From a bacterium (lineage in GTDB: Bacteria; Zixibacteria; MSB-5A5; GN15; FEB-12): a stretch of 14,043 nucleotides of DNA. A model generated the notes under the pieces. The model made no database searches. It was given only the letters and a program-made list of their open reading frames with translations, and was not told the DNA's origin. The translations under genes were made by a program, and so were the position numbers. The DNA lies in the NCBI GenBank assembly GCA_030668045.1, contig DAOUUR010000019.1, positions 1 through 14,043 on the forward strand. The letters are read 5' to 3'. Of this stretch, positions 6,897-13,617 are shown piece after piece; within the stretch, counting starts at the first letter, position 1, and every line of letters starts with the position of its first letter.

Positions 6897-7860
6897 TGAC
6901 TGGTAACCTCATAATAATAGTGGTGCCCTGGCCAAGTCCGTCCGACGCTGCGATCATCTCTCCACCGTGGGCTTTGAAGATTTCGCGTGCGAGGAACAAT
7001 CCAAGCCCGGTGCCGGGTTGGTTCCGTTTCATCTCATCTCCCACGCGGTAGAAGCGATCAAAGATTTGTTTTGTATAGGAAGCCTGCAGTCCAATGCCGT
7101 TGTCGGTAACGCTGAGTACAATATTCTTGTCGCTGGTTTCCAGTTTGATCTGGAGTTGCACCAACTTGTTCTCATTGTACTTTATGCTGTTTTCCAGCAC
7201 TGCTCCTAGCGCTCGGCCGAGTGCGGCCTGATCACCGGTATAGGGTAGATCGCCTGAGAGGTTCTTGTCGATTTTGATCTCTTTCTCCGAGGCGTCGGTC
7301 ACCATTCGTTCTAACACCGCTTCGACTACCGAAGTCAGATTCATGGGGCCTTTGTTGAGTCGGTAGCCGCTGCGCTCGAACCGTCCGGCTTCAAGGATGT
7401 CCCCGACCAATTTTTCAAAGCGGAGAAGGTCACGCTTAATTTTGGGAATCAGTTCGACCTTTTTCTCATCCGATATCTTGGGAGACTGAAGACTGCCGAG
7501 GTATATTTTCATCGAGGCCAGCGGTGTTTTTAACTCATGGGTAACAGCCATGAGAAAATTCTGCTGATGAAACTTATGTTCCTCCGCTTTGACCAGAGCG
7601 CGATAGATCAACCAAGCTCCGGCCAGAATAAGCACCAGAAAGAAGACGCCCTCCAAGCCGACCATGATCTGGCGGTTAATTTCCTGCTTGGCGATATTCT
7701 CCATGAATGTCTCATCAGCCCCAAGCCGAATGGCGATATCGACTTTCTCATTGGTCAGGCGAGCCATAAAGATGATCCACCAGACGGCCTGAGCCAGAAC
7801 AACCAGCGTAAGCGACAGGAATAGAATCAATTCTCGCTTGTTTTTGACACCATGGAACAT
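6889..7860 (-). CDS. Membrane sensor histidine kinase with a short extracytoplasmic loop
   Basis: The 323-residue protein has two transmembrane helices (about 11-33 and 65-88) separated by only some 30 residues, so there is no room for a normal extracytoplasmic sensor domain. It may sense within the membrane or through a partner. The cytoplasmic part starts almost directly with the HisKA dimerisation helix: His108 lies in FLMAVTHELKTPLASMK. The ATPase has N-box Asn224 (ENSIKYNEN), G1 Asp253 (VTDNGIG), an F-box FDRFYRVGD (267-275) and G2 GTGLGLFLA (283-291). It is the first gene of the pair with the OmpR-type regulator. The ATG at 7860 has GAGGG about four bases upstream, and a promoter lies at 7885-7913. 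Confidence 0.94.
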   Translation of the reverse strand: MFHGVKNKRELILFLSLTLVVLAQAVWWIIFMARLTNEKVDIAIRLGADETFMENIAKQEINRQIMVGLEGVFFLVLILAGAWLIYRALVKAEEHKFHQQNFLMAVTHELKTPLASMKIYLGSLQSPKISDEKKVELIPKIKRDLLRFEKLVGDILEAGRFERSGYRLNKGPMNLTSVVEAVLERMVTDASEKEIKIDKNLSGDLPYTGDQAALGRALGAVLENSIKYNENKLVQLQIKLETSDKNIVLSVTDNGIGLQASYTKQIFDRFYRVGDEMKRNQPGTGLGLFLAREIFKAHGGEMIAASDGLGQGTTIIMRLPVNG

Positions 7861-7884
7861 AAGACCCTCTCAATATCTGCTGGG

Positions 7885-7913
7885 AATGTAACGAAATTGG
7901 TACTCGAACGCAA
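7885..7913 (-). promoter_or_regulatory. Candidate promoter of the histidine kinase / regulator operon
   Basis: The minus strand reads TTGCGT (7908-7913), 17 bases, then TACATT (7885-7890). That is three and four of six consensus matches at the ideal spacing, about 25 bases before the kinase start. A perfect AAACGTTT palindrome (7913-7920) touches the -35, where an activator or autoregulator could bind. The terminator of the preceding gene lies just upstream. Confidence 0.4.
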
Positions 7914-7947
7914 AACGTTTACCCTCTCCATTTTTCCTGCCGGGCAC

Positions 7948-7972
7948 AAAAAAACCGCCTGTTATCAGACGG
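7948..7972 (-). terminator. Intrinsic terminator of the M23 peptidase gene
   Basis: On the minus strand CCGTCTG pairs with CAGGCGG (7955-7972, seven pairs including one G-U) around an ATAA tetraloop. Seven T residues follow (7948-7954). It sits 30 bases after the peptidase stop and before the kinase promoter, so it separates the two transcription units. Confidence 0.88.
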
Positions 7973-8001
7973 GTGGACGAGCCGGGGCAGATACGACGTT
8001 T

Positions 8002-8904
8002 CTACATTTCGTTCAGAATGTATTTCATGGGATTGTGGAACTTGCCGTTGCGGATTACTTCGTAGTGAAGATGCGGTCCGGTCGAGCGACCGGATGCTCC
8101 CATCAGAGCGACAACGTCGCCTCTGGTGACTCGCTGTCCCCGCTTCACTTTGATTTCGTCAAGGTGACCGTAGCGGGTCTGGAAGCCGTAACCGTGATCA
8201 ATTACCAGAACCTTGCCCATATTCCCGTTATTGGATGTCGATTTCACGCGGCCATTAGCCGGAGCGACGATTGGTGTACCGCGGTGATTGGCAATATCTA
8301 ATCCGCGGTGCATGGTTCGGTAACCGGTGAAGGGGTCTTCTCGCATCCCGTACGACGATGCCTTCCACCCCCGGGTGGGCCAGATCGAAGGTGTGTGGTC
8401 GAGCCGGTCTTTGATATCATTAAGCTGGTTTTCAACTTCAGAATATTTTTCCAGCTCGAATTGCGACGTTTTCAGCAGCCGGTCAACTTCGCTCTCACTC
8501 TTGTAGGCGATCCGTTCCACGGTCGACAGATCGGAGACGGCCTCGGGGATAGGTCCGCCGATACCGAGCTGTCTCTCCTCGATATTGATCTCAGGCAGAT
8601 CGAAAGCCATGCGGATAGTGGCTTCCTTTTCAGTCATGATCTGGTACCGATCTTCCAGTTCGGCGACATTCCACCGGAGCGACTCGTACTTCTGAGCCAG
8701 AGCTTCGTTTTCCTCAGTCAGTCTGGTTAGCTCCTTTTGAGAAACCCGATCTGAGAAATACTTCGCGGAGAAGAAAAAGGTAGCAGTGGCCATAGACAGC
8801 ACCACAACACAGACAGCCGCCACCAGGGCGACTCTCACACTAAATTGCCGAGATACCCCATCAGAATCGGGGATCAGCAGAAATGTCAGTTTTTTCTTCA
8901 GCAT
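8002..8904 (-). CDS. Membrane-anchored M23-family metallopeptidase with a coiled coil
   Basis: This 300-residue protein probably cuts peptidoglycan cross-links at the cell surface. It has a short cytoplasmic tail, one membrane helix (about 25-47), a coiled coil (50-95), a linker, and a C-terminal M23 domain (about 178-296). Zinc and catalytic residues are complete: His199 and Asp203 (MHRGLD), His247 (YGHL), and His278 and His280 (GPHLHYE). The glycine-rich DPFTGYRTMHRGLDIA segment is typical of the MepM/NlpD/lysostaphin-like branch. Because all ligands are present it is probably active, not an EnvC-type activator. It is monocistronic, with its own promoter at 8935-8964 and a strong terminator. 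The Shine-Dalgarno is weak (GAAAAG). Confidence 0.93.
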   Translation of the reverse strand: MLKKKLTFLLIPDSDGVSRQFSVRVALVAAVCVVVLSMATATFFFSAKYFSDRVSQKELTRLTEENEALAQKYESLRWNVAELEDRYQIMTEKEATIRMAFDLPEINIEERQLGIGGPIPEAVSDLSTVERIAYKSESEVDRLLKTSQFELEKYSEVENQLNDIKDRLDHTPSIWPTRGWKASSYGMREDPFTGYRTMHRGLDIANHRGTPIVAPANGRVKSTSNNGNMGKVLVIDHGYGFQTRYGHLDEIKVKRGQRVTRGDVVALMGASGRSTGPHLHYEVIRNGKFHNPMKYILNEM

Positions 8905-8934
8905 AGGCTTTTCAAGATACTTAAGTCAGCGCAA

Positions 8935-8964
8935 AAGATAGTCCGATGAATCACTGGAGGTCAA
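8935..8964 (-). promoter_or_regulatory. Promoter of the M23 peptidase gene
   Basis: The minus strand reads TTGACC (8959-8964, five of six), 18 bases, then TATCTT (8935-8940, four of six). It lies in the 78 bases between the small gene's stop and the peptidase start, so the peptidase need not depend on the small gene's transcript. Confidence 0.5.
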
Positions 8965-8982
8965 GCTAAAATTTGGCCGAAC

Positions 8983-9129
8983 TCACTTGATCAGGACATA
9001 CTCATTCTTAAGTATCTTATTAACGATCTTGGTCAGTTTTTCCGTCTGCAAATTCTGCAAACTGTACAGGTGCCAGTAGCGCTTTGGCGGCAACCCTGTA
9101 AGAACCGGCTTTCTTTTCGTTTCAGTCAT
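8983..9129 (-). CDS. Small basic protein of unknown function (48 residues)
   Basis: The minus strand has ATG at 9129 preceded by GGAGGAG with five bases of spacing, one of the best ribosome binding sites in the window. It opens a 48-codon frame ending in TGA at 8983. The product starts MTETKRKPVLTGLPPKRYWH and continues as a predicted amphipathic, lysine-rich helix (about residues 25-42), ending YVLIK. It has no signal peptide, membrane helix or cysteine. The composition is basic (about 11 Lys/Arg), so nucleic-acid or ribosome contact is possible but unproven. It lies 78 bases upstream of the M23 peptidase on the same strand, with a promoter between them. I do not recognise the family. The ideal site and codon-like sequence make it more likely real than chance. 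Confidence 0.6.
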   Translation of the reverse strand: MTETKRKPVLTGLPPKRYWHLYSLQNLQTEKLTKIVNKILKNEYVLIK

Positions 9130-9179
9130 GACCGCTCCTCCGTAAATTGAGACCCACCCGGTGGTGCTCGGTCATCGAC

Positions 9180-9347
9180 CTAACGTCTCTTATCGTGTGG
9201 ATCAACTGTCCACTTGAACTTCCAGCGTCGAAACTGCACAAACCGTGCCTGAAACGCCCAACCGACCACAAATCCCCGGGCGGCTGCTATCGTATAGTGT
9301 GACAGCGTGTTACGGGGCGCCTCTTCCAGCGAAAGCCGAAAGAGCAA
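9180..9347 (-). CDS. Doubtful 55-residue frame, aromatic and Arg-rich
   Basis: TTG at 9347 opens a 55-codon minus-strand frame ending in TAG at 9180. Its C-terminal part is rich in Phe, Trp and Arg (RGFVVGWAFQARFVQFRRWK). The same frame is also open for 32 codons upstream (9351-9446), with a single TGA between them. A short gene broken by one stop is possible, but runs of this length also arise by chance, and there is no clear Shine-Dalgarno before the TTG. I do not recognise the product. It may be a decayed gene, a small gene, or nothing. Confidence 0.2.
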   Translation of the reverse strand: MLFRLSLEEAPRNTLSHYTIAAARGFVVGWAFQARFVQFRRWKFKWTVDPHDKRR

Positions 9348-9491
9348 TCAACTGAACTCAAATCTATTGCTCAAATCCCATACTCTTGCCGGTTCTGACC
9401 ACTCTGGAGTCGGATAATCTCCGGTCCTCCTGTCGGTTGGAACTGTTCAGAAAATGAATAGTCTGGTGTTCAATGACTGGCTGAAACGTTG

Positions 9492-9520
9492 TTGACTCAG
9501 CCGCTTGGTGGTCCTATTTT
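9492..9520 (+). promoter_or_regulatory. Promoter of the short-chain dehydrogenase gene
   Basis: TTGACT (9492-9497, five of six) and TATTTT (9515-9520, four of six) are exactly 17 bases apart. The leader before the ATG at 9554 would be about 26 bases. Confidence 0.6.
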
Positions 9521-9553
9521 CGGTGCCGGTCAACTTCTGAAGCTTGGAGAGTC

Positions 9554-10324
9554 ATGTTGGAAGAAAATCTGAAAAACAAAATTGTGCTGGTAACCGGCGC
9601 TTCGGCTGGTATCGGGGAGGCGTGCGCTCGGCGTTTTGGTACAGCGGGGGCACGGTTAATACTCGTAGCGCGGAGAGAGGAGAGGCTTGCTAAATTGGCC
9701 TCCGAGCTATCGGTGGAATCGTATCTGATGCCTCTGGATGTTCGCAACCGTGCGGCAGTTGAGGCGGGGCTGGAGTCGCTTCCAGAGAATTGGCAGGCGA
9801 TTGACATTCTGGTCAACAATGCTGGGCTAAGTCGGGGCCTGGACAGAACTCACGAAGGCGACCCGACCGACTGGGACGAAATGGTGGATACCAACATCAA
9901 GGGCTTGCTTTATGTGAGCCGGGCAGTTATTCCCGGGATGGTTGCCCGTGGTGGTGGCCATGTGATAAATATTGGATCAATAGCGGGGCGCGAAGTTTAC
10001 CCGGCTGGTAATGTCTATTGTGCCACAAAACATGCGGTGGGGGCGATTACCAAGGGGATGCGTATTGATCTGGTGGATTCGGCTGTGAAAGTGACGACGG
10101 TTGATCCGGGAATGGTTGAGACCGAGTTTTCGCTCGTGCGGTTTCATGGCGATGCCGAGCGTGCCAGGCAGGCGTATACGGGAATACGTCCGCTCTCTGG
10201 CGGTGATGTTGCCGATGCGGTGATATGGGCAGCTTCGCGGCCACAACACGTCCAGGTAGCCGAGGTGCTGTTATTCTCATCGGCTCAGGCATCATCGATG
10301 CATATTCACAGGGATAGCGAATAG
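9554..10324 (+). CDS. Short-chain dehydrogenase/reductase, YdfG-like NADP-dependent 3-hydroxy acid dehydrogenase
   Basis: This 256-residue cytosolic oxidoreductase is a complete classical SDR. It has the TGASAGIG cofactor loop (14-21), Arg40/Arg41 after the second strand (favouring NADP over NAD), DV at 62-63, NNAG (88-91), Asn114, and catalytic Ser142, Tyr155 and Lys159 (YCATK). The segments WDEMVDTNIKGLLY, RAVIPGMV, GGHVINIGSIAG, the PGMVETEFSLVRFHGD stretch and the near-terminal HIHR closely follow Escherichia coli YdfG. YdfG oxidises serine, threonine and 3-hydroxy acids and reduces malonic semialdehyde. That substrate range is inferred from the family, not seen. It is monocistronic, with a good promoter and a GGAG five bases upstream of the ATG. 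It is convergent with the DUF2723 gene. Confidence 0.92.
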   Translation: MLEENLKNKIVLVTGASAGIGEACARRFGTAGARLILVARREERLAKLASELSVESYLMPLDVRNRAAVEAGLESLPENWQAIDILVNNAGLSRGLDRTHEGDPTDWDEMVDTNIKGLLYVSRAVIPGMVARGGGHVINIGSIAGREVYPAGNVYCATKHAVGAITKGMRIDLVDSAVKVTTVDPGMVETEFSLVRFHGDAERARQAYTGIRPLSGGDVADAVIWAASRPQHVQVAEVLLFSSAQASSMHIHRDSE

Positions 10325-10371
10325 CCGCAATCTGCCGGATAGATCGTGACTACGGTAGCTGATAAGAGTTG

Positions 10372-10409
10372 AAAAAGCAGTTGCAGGCAGCCACGTGACT
10401 ACCTGCAAC
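10372..10409 (-). terminator. Long stem-loop terminator of the DUF2723 gene
   Basis: On the minus strand GTTGCAGGTAGTC (10397-10409) pairs over 13 positions with GGCTGCCTGCAAC (10380-10392) around an ACGT loop. It is followed by TGC and five T residues (10372-10376). Two positions are G-U pairs on the minus-strand RNA but become A-C mismatches on the plus strand. The structure therefore serves the DUF2723 transcript better than the dehydrogenase transcript arriving from the other side. Confidence 0.8.
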
Positions 10410-10422
10410 GGAGAATTGTATC

Positions 10423-13209
10423 TTACGGCCTTGAGGGAGTTGCCCCACCCTGATTGTACCCCATTACCTGCTTCAGGTATGGATCGGTCCGATTCACCTT
10501 GTAAGCCCAGTGCATGCGGGCAGCTTCCTGAATCTCTGCATACTTGCCGCTCAGGGTCAGGACAGTAAACAGCTTGCGGAAACAGGGGTTGGAATTGGGG
10601 TTGGCGTGGAAAGCCTGCCAGACCAAATTGACGCCATGATCAACCTGGGCCTGATCTCCGCGTAGCTGGCCCAGATAAACTTCGGCCAGCCCCCAATCCT
10701 GAAGGTACAGAACGTTTTCGGGGTTGGATTGGGTAAATGCCGATAGAGTATCGCTGGCACGCTGCAGAAGTTGTTCGGCGGTAGCTGAATCACCTTCCCT
10801 CTTGTACAGTTCTGATAGAATGAGATAGGTTTGTGTGTATTCTGGGTAAACCGTAATCATTCGATGCATCAGCGCTTTTGCCTTGGTAGTGTCGCCGCGG
10901 CGAATGAACTCGTCGAATACACGAGTGGCACTGATACCATTGGCGTAGCTCACTCCGGTAGCGTTCTCGTCACGATAGACATCAGAATTCTCGTAACCAT
11001 CGAAGTTATATTCGTTGAAGAAGAGATCGTATGACTTCTCGGCATCAATCGAGTAATCCGGTGGCTCCATTTCCAGCTTGTACAAAATGCCGGTCAGCAC
11101 CGTTTTTTCTCTCAAGCCAAGCGGTGATTCGGCATAGGGAGGGGAACTGAAGTATATCGGCTGTTTCAATTGGAGGCGACCGGTGGAGTCCTTAATGACA
11201 CTCTCGATGACAATCTCATCAATCATCATTTCGTGAACTCTGACCACCCGTCCGTTGTGAACCGAAGGTGTCAGGTAGGTCATCCTCTGCCGGGCTCGAT
11301 CGGCGAACATCTTTTTGGGCTGAAGGAATTCATTGCCGTTGGGGTCGACAATCGGATACCAGAGAATCTGTTCGTCGGTCAGGGAAATCGGTACGTCGTA
11401 TCGGTTCTTCATTTGTTCTGTGTACCAGTCGGTCTGCAGCAGCGACAAATTGACCACCCGAACATCTCGGCGATAGTTGTACACTTCCTGGACGCACCAG
11501 ACCGGGAAAGTATCATTGTCGCCGGAGGTGAAGAGGATGGCATTCGGTTCGCATGTATCAAGAATATTGGTAGCGTAGTTGTACGGGATGAAATTGTCCG
11601 ACCGATCACAGGCATGGTAGTTGCCGCTGAGCGAAATGCCGGGAAGCAGAACCAAAACGGTCGAGGCATACACCATCAGTTTCTGACGATCCACACCCGC
11701 TCCGGCTGTACGGCCACGAATGAAATTCATGATCGCCGAAACGCCCATTCCCATGGCGATACCAAAGAAAACGAAGGCCGGTGTGAAGAAGTAGTCACGG
11801 TTGCGGACCTCAAGGTAGGCGTCGCCCGACATCTCGTTGTACTGAGTGCCGTCGGCAAAATTCATATACAGAATCAGGCCGACCGAACAGAGGAGGAAGA
11901 GGGTCATAAAAGGCAGCCCGATCTCAAGCCGTTTCTTTATGGCGACAATTATCCCAATTAATCCCAGCACGAAGAACGGCAGGAATGCCCAGCCGGTGCC
12001 GGAGTACTGTTCCTCGAAGTATGACCAGTAGCCCATGTGGGGGTGTCGGCCAAACTGGTTGGACCACAGCCCGCGTCGCTGGAACATCCGTTCGATCATT
12101 GATACGTTACCGTACTGGCGGCGATCAAGGAAGTTCATAAACGTCTGCCAGCCTCGGGAAGGGTTATTCTCGTCAATGCGCGGATTTAGCTCCGAGCGGA
12201 TCGGGATGAAAGCGTGAACAGACATACCAATGAACGCGATGACAAGTATGGCCATTGCCGATTTCCACTGCAGATGCCAGCCGAGGCGATGCGACATAAT
12301 TGCCAGCACAACCAAGAGGCCAAAAGCAACCGGTGTAATCCAGATGTAGGAAGAAAAAGAAACCATTACCGACGATATCGCTCCAATCGCCAGGACTATC
12401 GACCAATTGATTTTCTTGTAAAGCGTGGTCAACACTCCAATGGTAAGTATGGCGGAAACAAGCATAAATGCCTGATACCCGCCCCGACCGTTGGCGAAGA
12501 GAACAATCATAAGAAGCTCGACGATGATGAATCCGGAAAGGATAAGCCAGTCACGACGTTCGGCGTCTTTTTTGAGAATGAAAAAGAGCGCACAGGCTGG
12601 AACCACCAAATATACGGTCATGTGGGCGCTAATGCCAAGCATGGCCAGATAGAAAACAATAATCATAGTGCGGGCGGCGGAAATGGTGCCGCGTTGCTCG
12701 AAATATCGCAGGGTCAGCCAGACAATTGCCACCGAGAGGGCCAGTGCCATGCCGTAAACCTCGGCCTCAACCGAGTTGCCCCAGTTGGTGCGGGAAAAAG
12801 CGACGAAAAATCCGCCAGCCAGTCCGCCGCAGTAGGCGATCAATCTGGAGAGCGACGAGTTATCGTTTTTCTCAAAGAAGTACCCGACCAGCCGTACTGT
12901 CAGCAGATAGCTGAACATGGCGGTGAAAGCTGAGGAAATAACCGATATATAGTTGATCCGATAGGAAATATCTTCCACGAAAGGGATAACCGAGAAAACC
13001 CGCCCCAGGAGCACAAACAGCGGTGTTCCGGGTGGGTGTGGAATACCCAGAATGTAGGCCGAGGCGATAAACTCTCCACAGTCCCAGAACGAGAGAGACC
13101 GCTGGACAGTCAGGGCATAGACGATCATTGTTACCAGAAGAACTATCGTGGCAAGGATTGCGTTGGTGCGGTCAAAGCGTTCATTCAGACCGTTTTCCAG
13201 AGTTGGCAA
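10423..13209 (-). CDS. DUF2723 (TMEM260-like) membrane protein, probable GT-C glycosyltransferase, with C-terminal TPR-like helices
   Basis: The product has about 928 residues (numbers from the TTG start). The first membrane helix (17-35) is followed by SFWDCGEFIASA with acidic Asp43 and Glu46, then HPPGTPLFVLLGRV (58-71), the family hallmark. About a dozen membrane helices run to about 528. A soluble extracytoplasmic part begins NYHACDRSDN (530-539) and holds ILFTSGDNDTFPVW (558-571) and VRVVNLSLLQTDWY (583-596). Residues 765-915 look like TPR-type helical pairs. The eukaryotic homologue TMEM260 is a protein O-mannosyltransferase. A transferase using a lipid-linked sugar is a reasonable inference here, but the acceptor is unknown. 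An in-frame GTG at 13215 sits inside the AGGAGGTG ribosome site, so I prefer TTG at 13209, five bases after AGGAGG. Confidence 0.88.
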   Translation of the reverse strand: MPTLENGLNERFDRTNAILATIVLLVTMIVYALTVQRSLSFWDCGEFIASAYILGIPHPPGTPLFVLLGRVFSVIPFVEDISYRINYISVISSAFTAMFSYLLTVRLVGYFFEKNDNSSLSRLIAYCGGLAGGFFVAFSRTNWGNSVEAEVYGMALALSVAIVWLTLRYFEQRGTISAARTMIIVFYLAMLGISAHMTVYLVVPACALFFILKKDAERRDWLILSGFIIVELLMIVLFANGRGGYQAFMLVSAILTIGVLTTLYKKINWSIVLAIGAISSVMVSFSSYIWITPVAFGLLVVLAIMSHRLGWHLQWKSAMAILVIAFIGMSVHAFIPIRSELNPRIDENNPSRGWQTFMNFLDRRQYGNVSMIERMFQRRGLWSNQFGRHPHMGYWSYFEEQYSGTGWAFLPFFVLGLIGIIVAIKKRLEIGLPFMTLFLLCSVGLILYMNFADGTQYNEMSGDAYLEVRNRDYFFTPAFVFFGIAMGMGVSAIMNFIRGRTAGAGVDRQKLMVYASTVLVLLPGISLSGNYHACDRSDNFIPYNYATNILDTCEPNAILFTSGDNDTFPVWCVQEVYNYRRDVRVVNLSLLQTDWYTEQMKNRYDVPISLTDEQILWYPIVDPNGNEFLQPKKMFADRARQRMTYLTPSVHNGRVVRVHEMMIDEIVIESVIKDSTGRLQLKQPIYFSSPPYAESPLGLREKTVLTGILYKLEMEPPDYSIDAEKSYDLFFNEYNFDGYENSDVYRDENATGVSYANGISATRVFDEFIRRGDTTKAKALMHRMITVYPEYTQTYLILSELYKREGDSATAEQLLQRASDTLSAFTQSNPENVLYLQDWGLAEVYLGQLRGDQAQVDHGVNLVWQAFHANPNSNPCFRKLFTVLTLSGKYAEIQEAARMHWAYKVNRTDPYLKQVMGYNQGGATPSRP

Positions 13210-13214
13210 GTTCA

Positions 13215-13220
13215 CCTCCT
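13215..13220 (-). promoter_or_regulatory. Ribosome binding site that decides the DUF2723 start
   Basis: The minus strand reads AGGAGG then TGAAC then TTG. AGGAGG overlaps the GTG at 13213-13215, too close for that codon to be used, but is ideally spaced (five bases) for TTG at 13207-13209. Confidence 0.7.
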
Positions 13221-13284
13221 AAAGGCGCTTATGTTTCGGACCGATACAGGTCAATAGCCGCTGGTTGGCGGATAGGTATCGGCA

Positions 13285-13312
13285 AATATAATGTCGGGAC
13301 TTGAAATCACAA
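13285..13312 (-). promoter_or_regulatory. Promoter of the DUF2723 gene
   Basis: The minus strand reads TTGTGA (13307-13312, four of six), 16 bases, then TATATT (13285-13290, five of six). The leader would be about 70 bases. A second weaker option, TTGACC near 13243-13248, lies closer to the gene but lacks a good -10. Confidence 0.5.
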
Positions 13313-13367
13313 TTAAATATTTCTACCTGTCAGCCGCGCACAAAGTCTTAAAAATCTGGAGGAATCT

Positions 13368-13616
13368 ATGTTAACATGGTGTGCACTTCTCTTTGGTCTC
13401 GGTTTGCTCGCTTTTGTTGATTCAATTTTCAACATGGGTGAGATTTTCAGGCGTGTTAATTCTGTCTTCTTTCTGCTGATTTCGCTGGGGCTTCTGGTTC
13501 GGACGACGACCAAGATGAAGGCCAAAAAAACCGAGAAATATGAATCGAGAATCATCAGACTGGAGCATCAGGTTAGAACCCTGCTGAACGGCGAGAAAAA
13601 ACTAGCCGAGTTCTGA
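13368..13616 (+). CDS. Small membrane protein of unknown function (82 residues)
   Basis: ATG at 13368 is preceded by GGAGG with five bases of spacing. The 82-residue product has two hydrophobic helices (about 3-21 and 31-45) joined by a short polar turn (NMGEIFRR). A charged, probably helical or coiled-coil tail follows (about 50-80: KMKAKKTEKYESRIIRLEH). This suggests a hairpin membrane anchor with a cytoplasmic helix for dimerisation or partner binding. I do not recognise the family. It is divergent from the DUF2723 gene across 158 bases, and its TGA is one base from the stop of the opposing TPR-like gene, so the two transcripts must overlap at their 3' ends. Confidence 0.78.
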   Translation: MLTWCALLFGLGLLAFVDSIFNMGEIFRRVNSVFFLLISLGLLVRTTTKMKAKKTEKYESRIIRLEHQVRTLLNGEKKLAEF

Positions 13617-13617
13617 G

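Larger units (their letters stand above)
9130..9553. other. 424-base region between divergent genes, mostly without recognisable content
   Basis: Apart from the promoter at 9492-9520 and the doubtful frame at 9180-9347, I see no tRNA, long ORF or terminator here. There are short dyads: GTGGA/TCCAC around 9197-9213, and GGAG/CTCC around 9408-9424 with possible outer pairing GACC/GGTC. The length is unusual next to the tightly packed genes elsewhere in the window, so a small RNA or decayed gene is possible. Confidence 0.5.

Noticed and set aside
7852..8730. Plus-strand frames opposite the M23 peptidase and across the terminator
   Set aside because: They cross a clear minus-strand terminator and lie antisense to an intact metallopeptidase.
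9400..9440. Possible tRNA-like fold around the GGAG/CTCC dyad
   Set aside because: No acceptor stem, T-loop GTTCGA-type sequence or anticodon arm can be assembled.
11170..12933. Two long plus-strand frames (263 and 239 codons)
   Set aside because: Both lie antisense within the DUF2723 gene, whose protein is continuous and family-like. The antisense products are His/Arg/Asn-rich without domain character.
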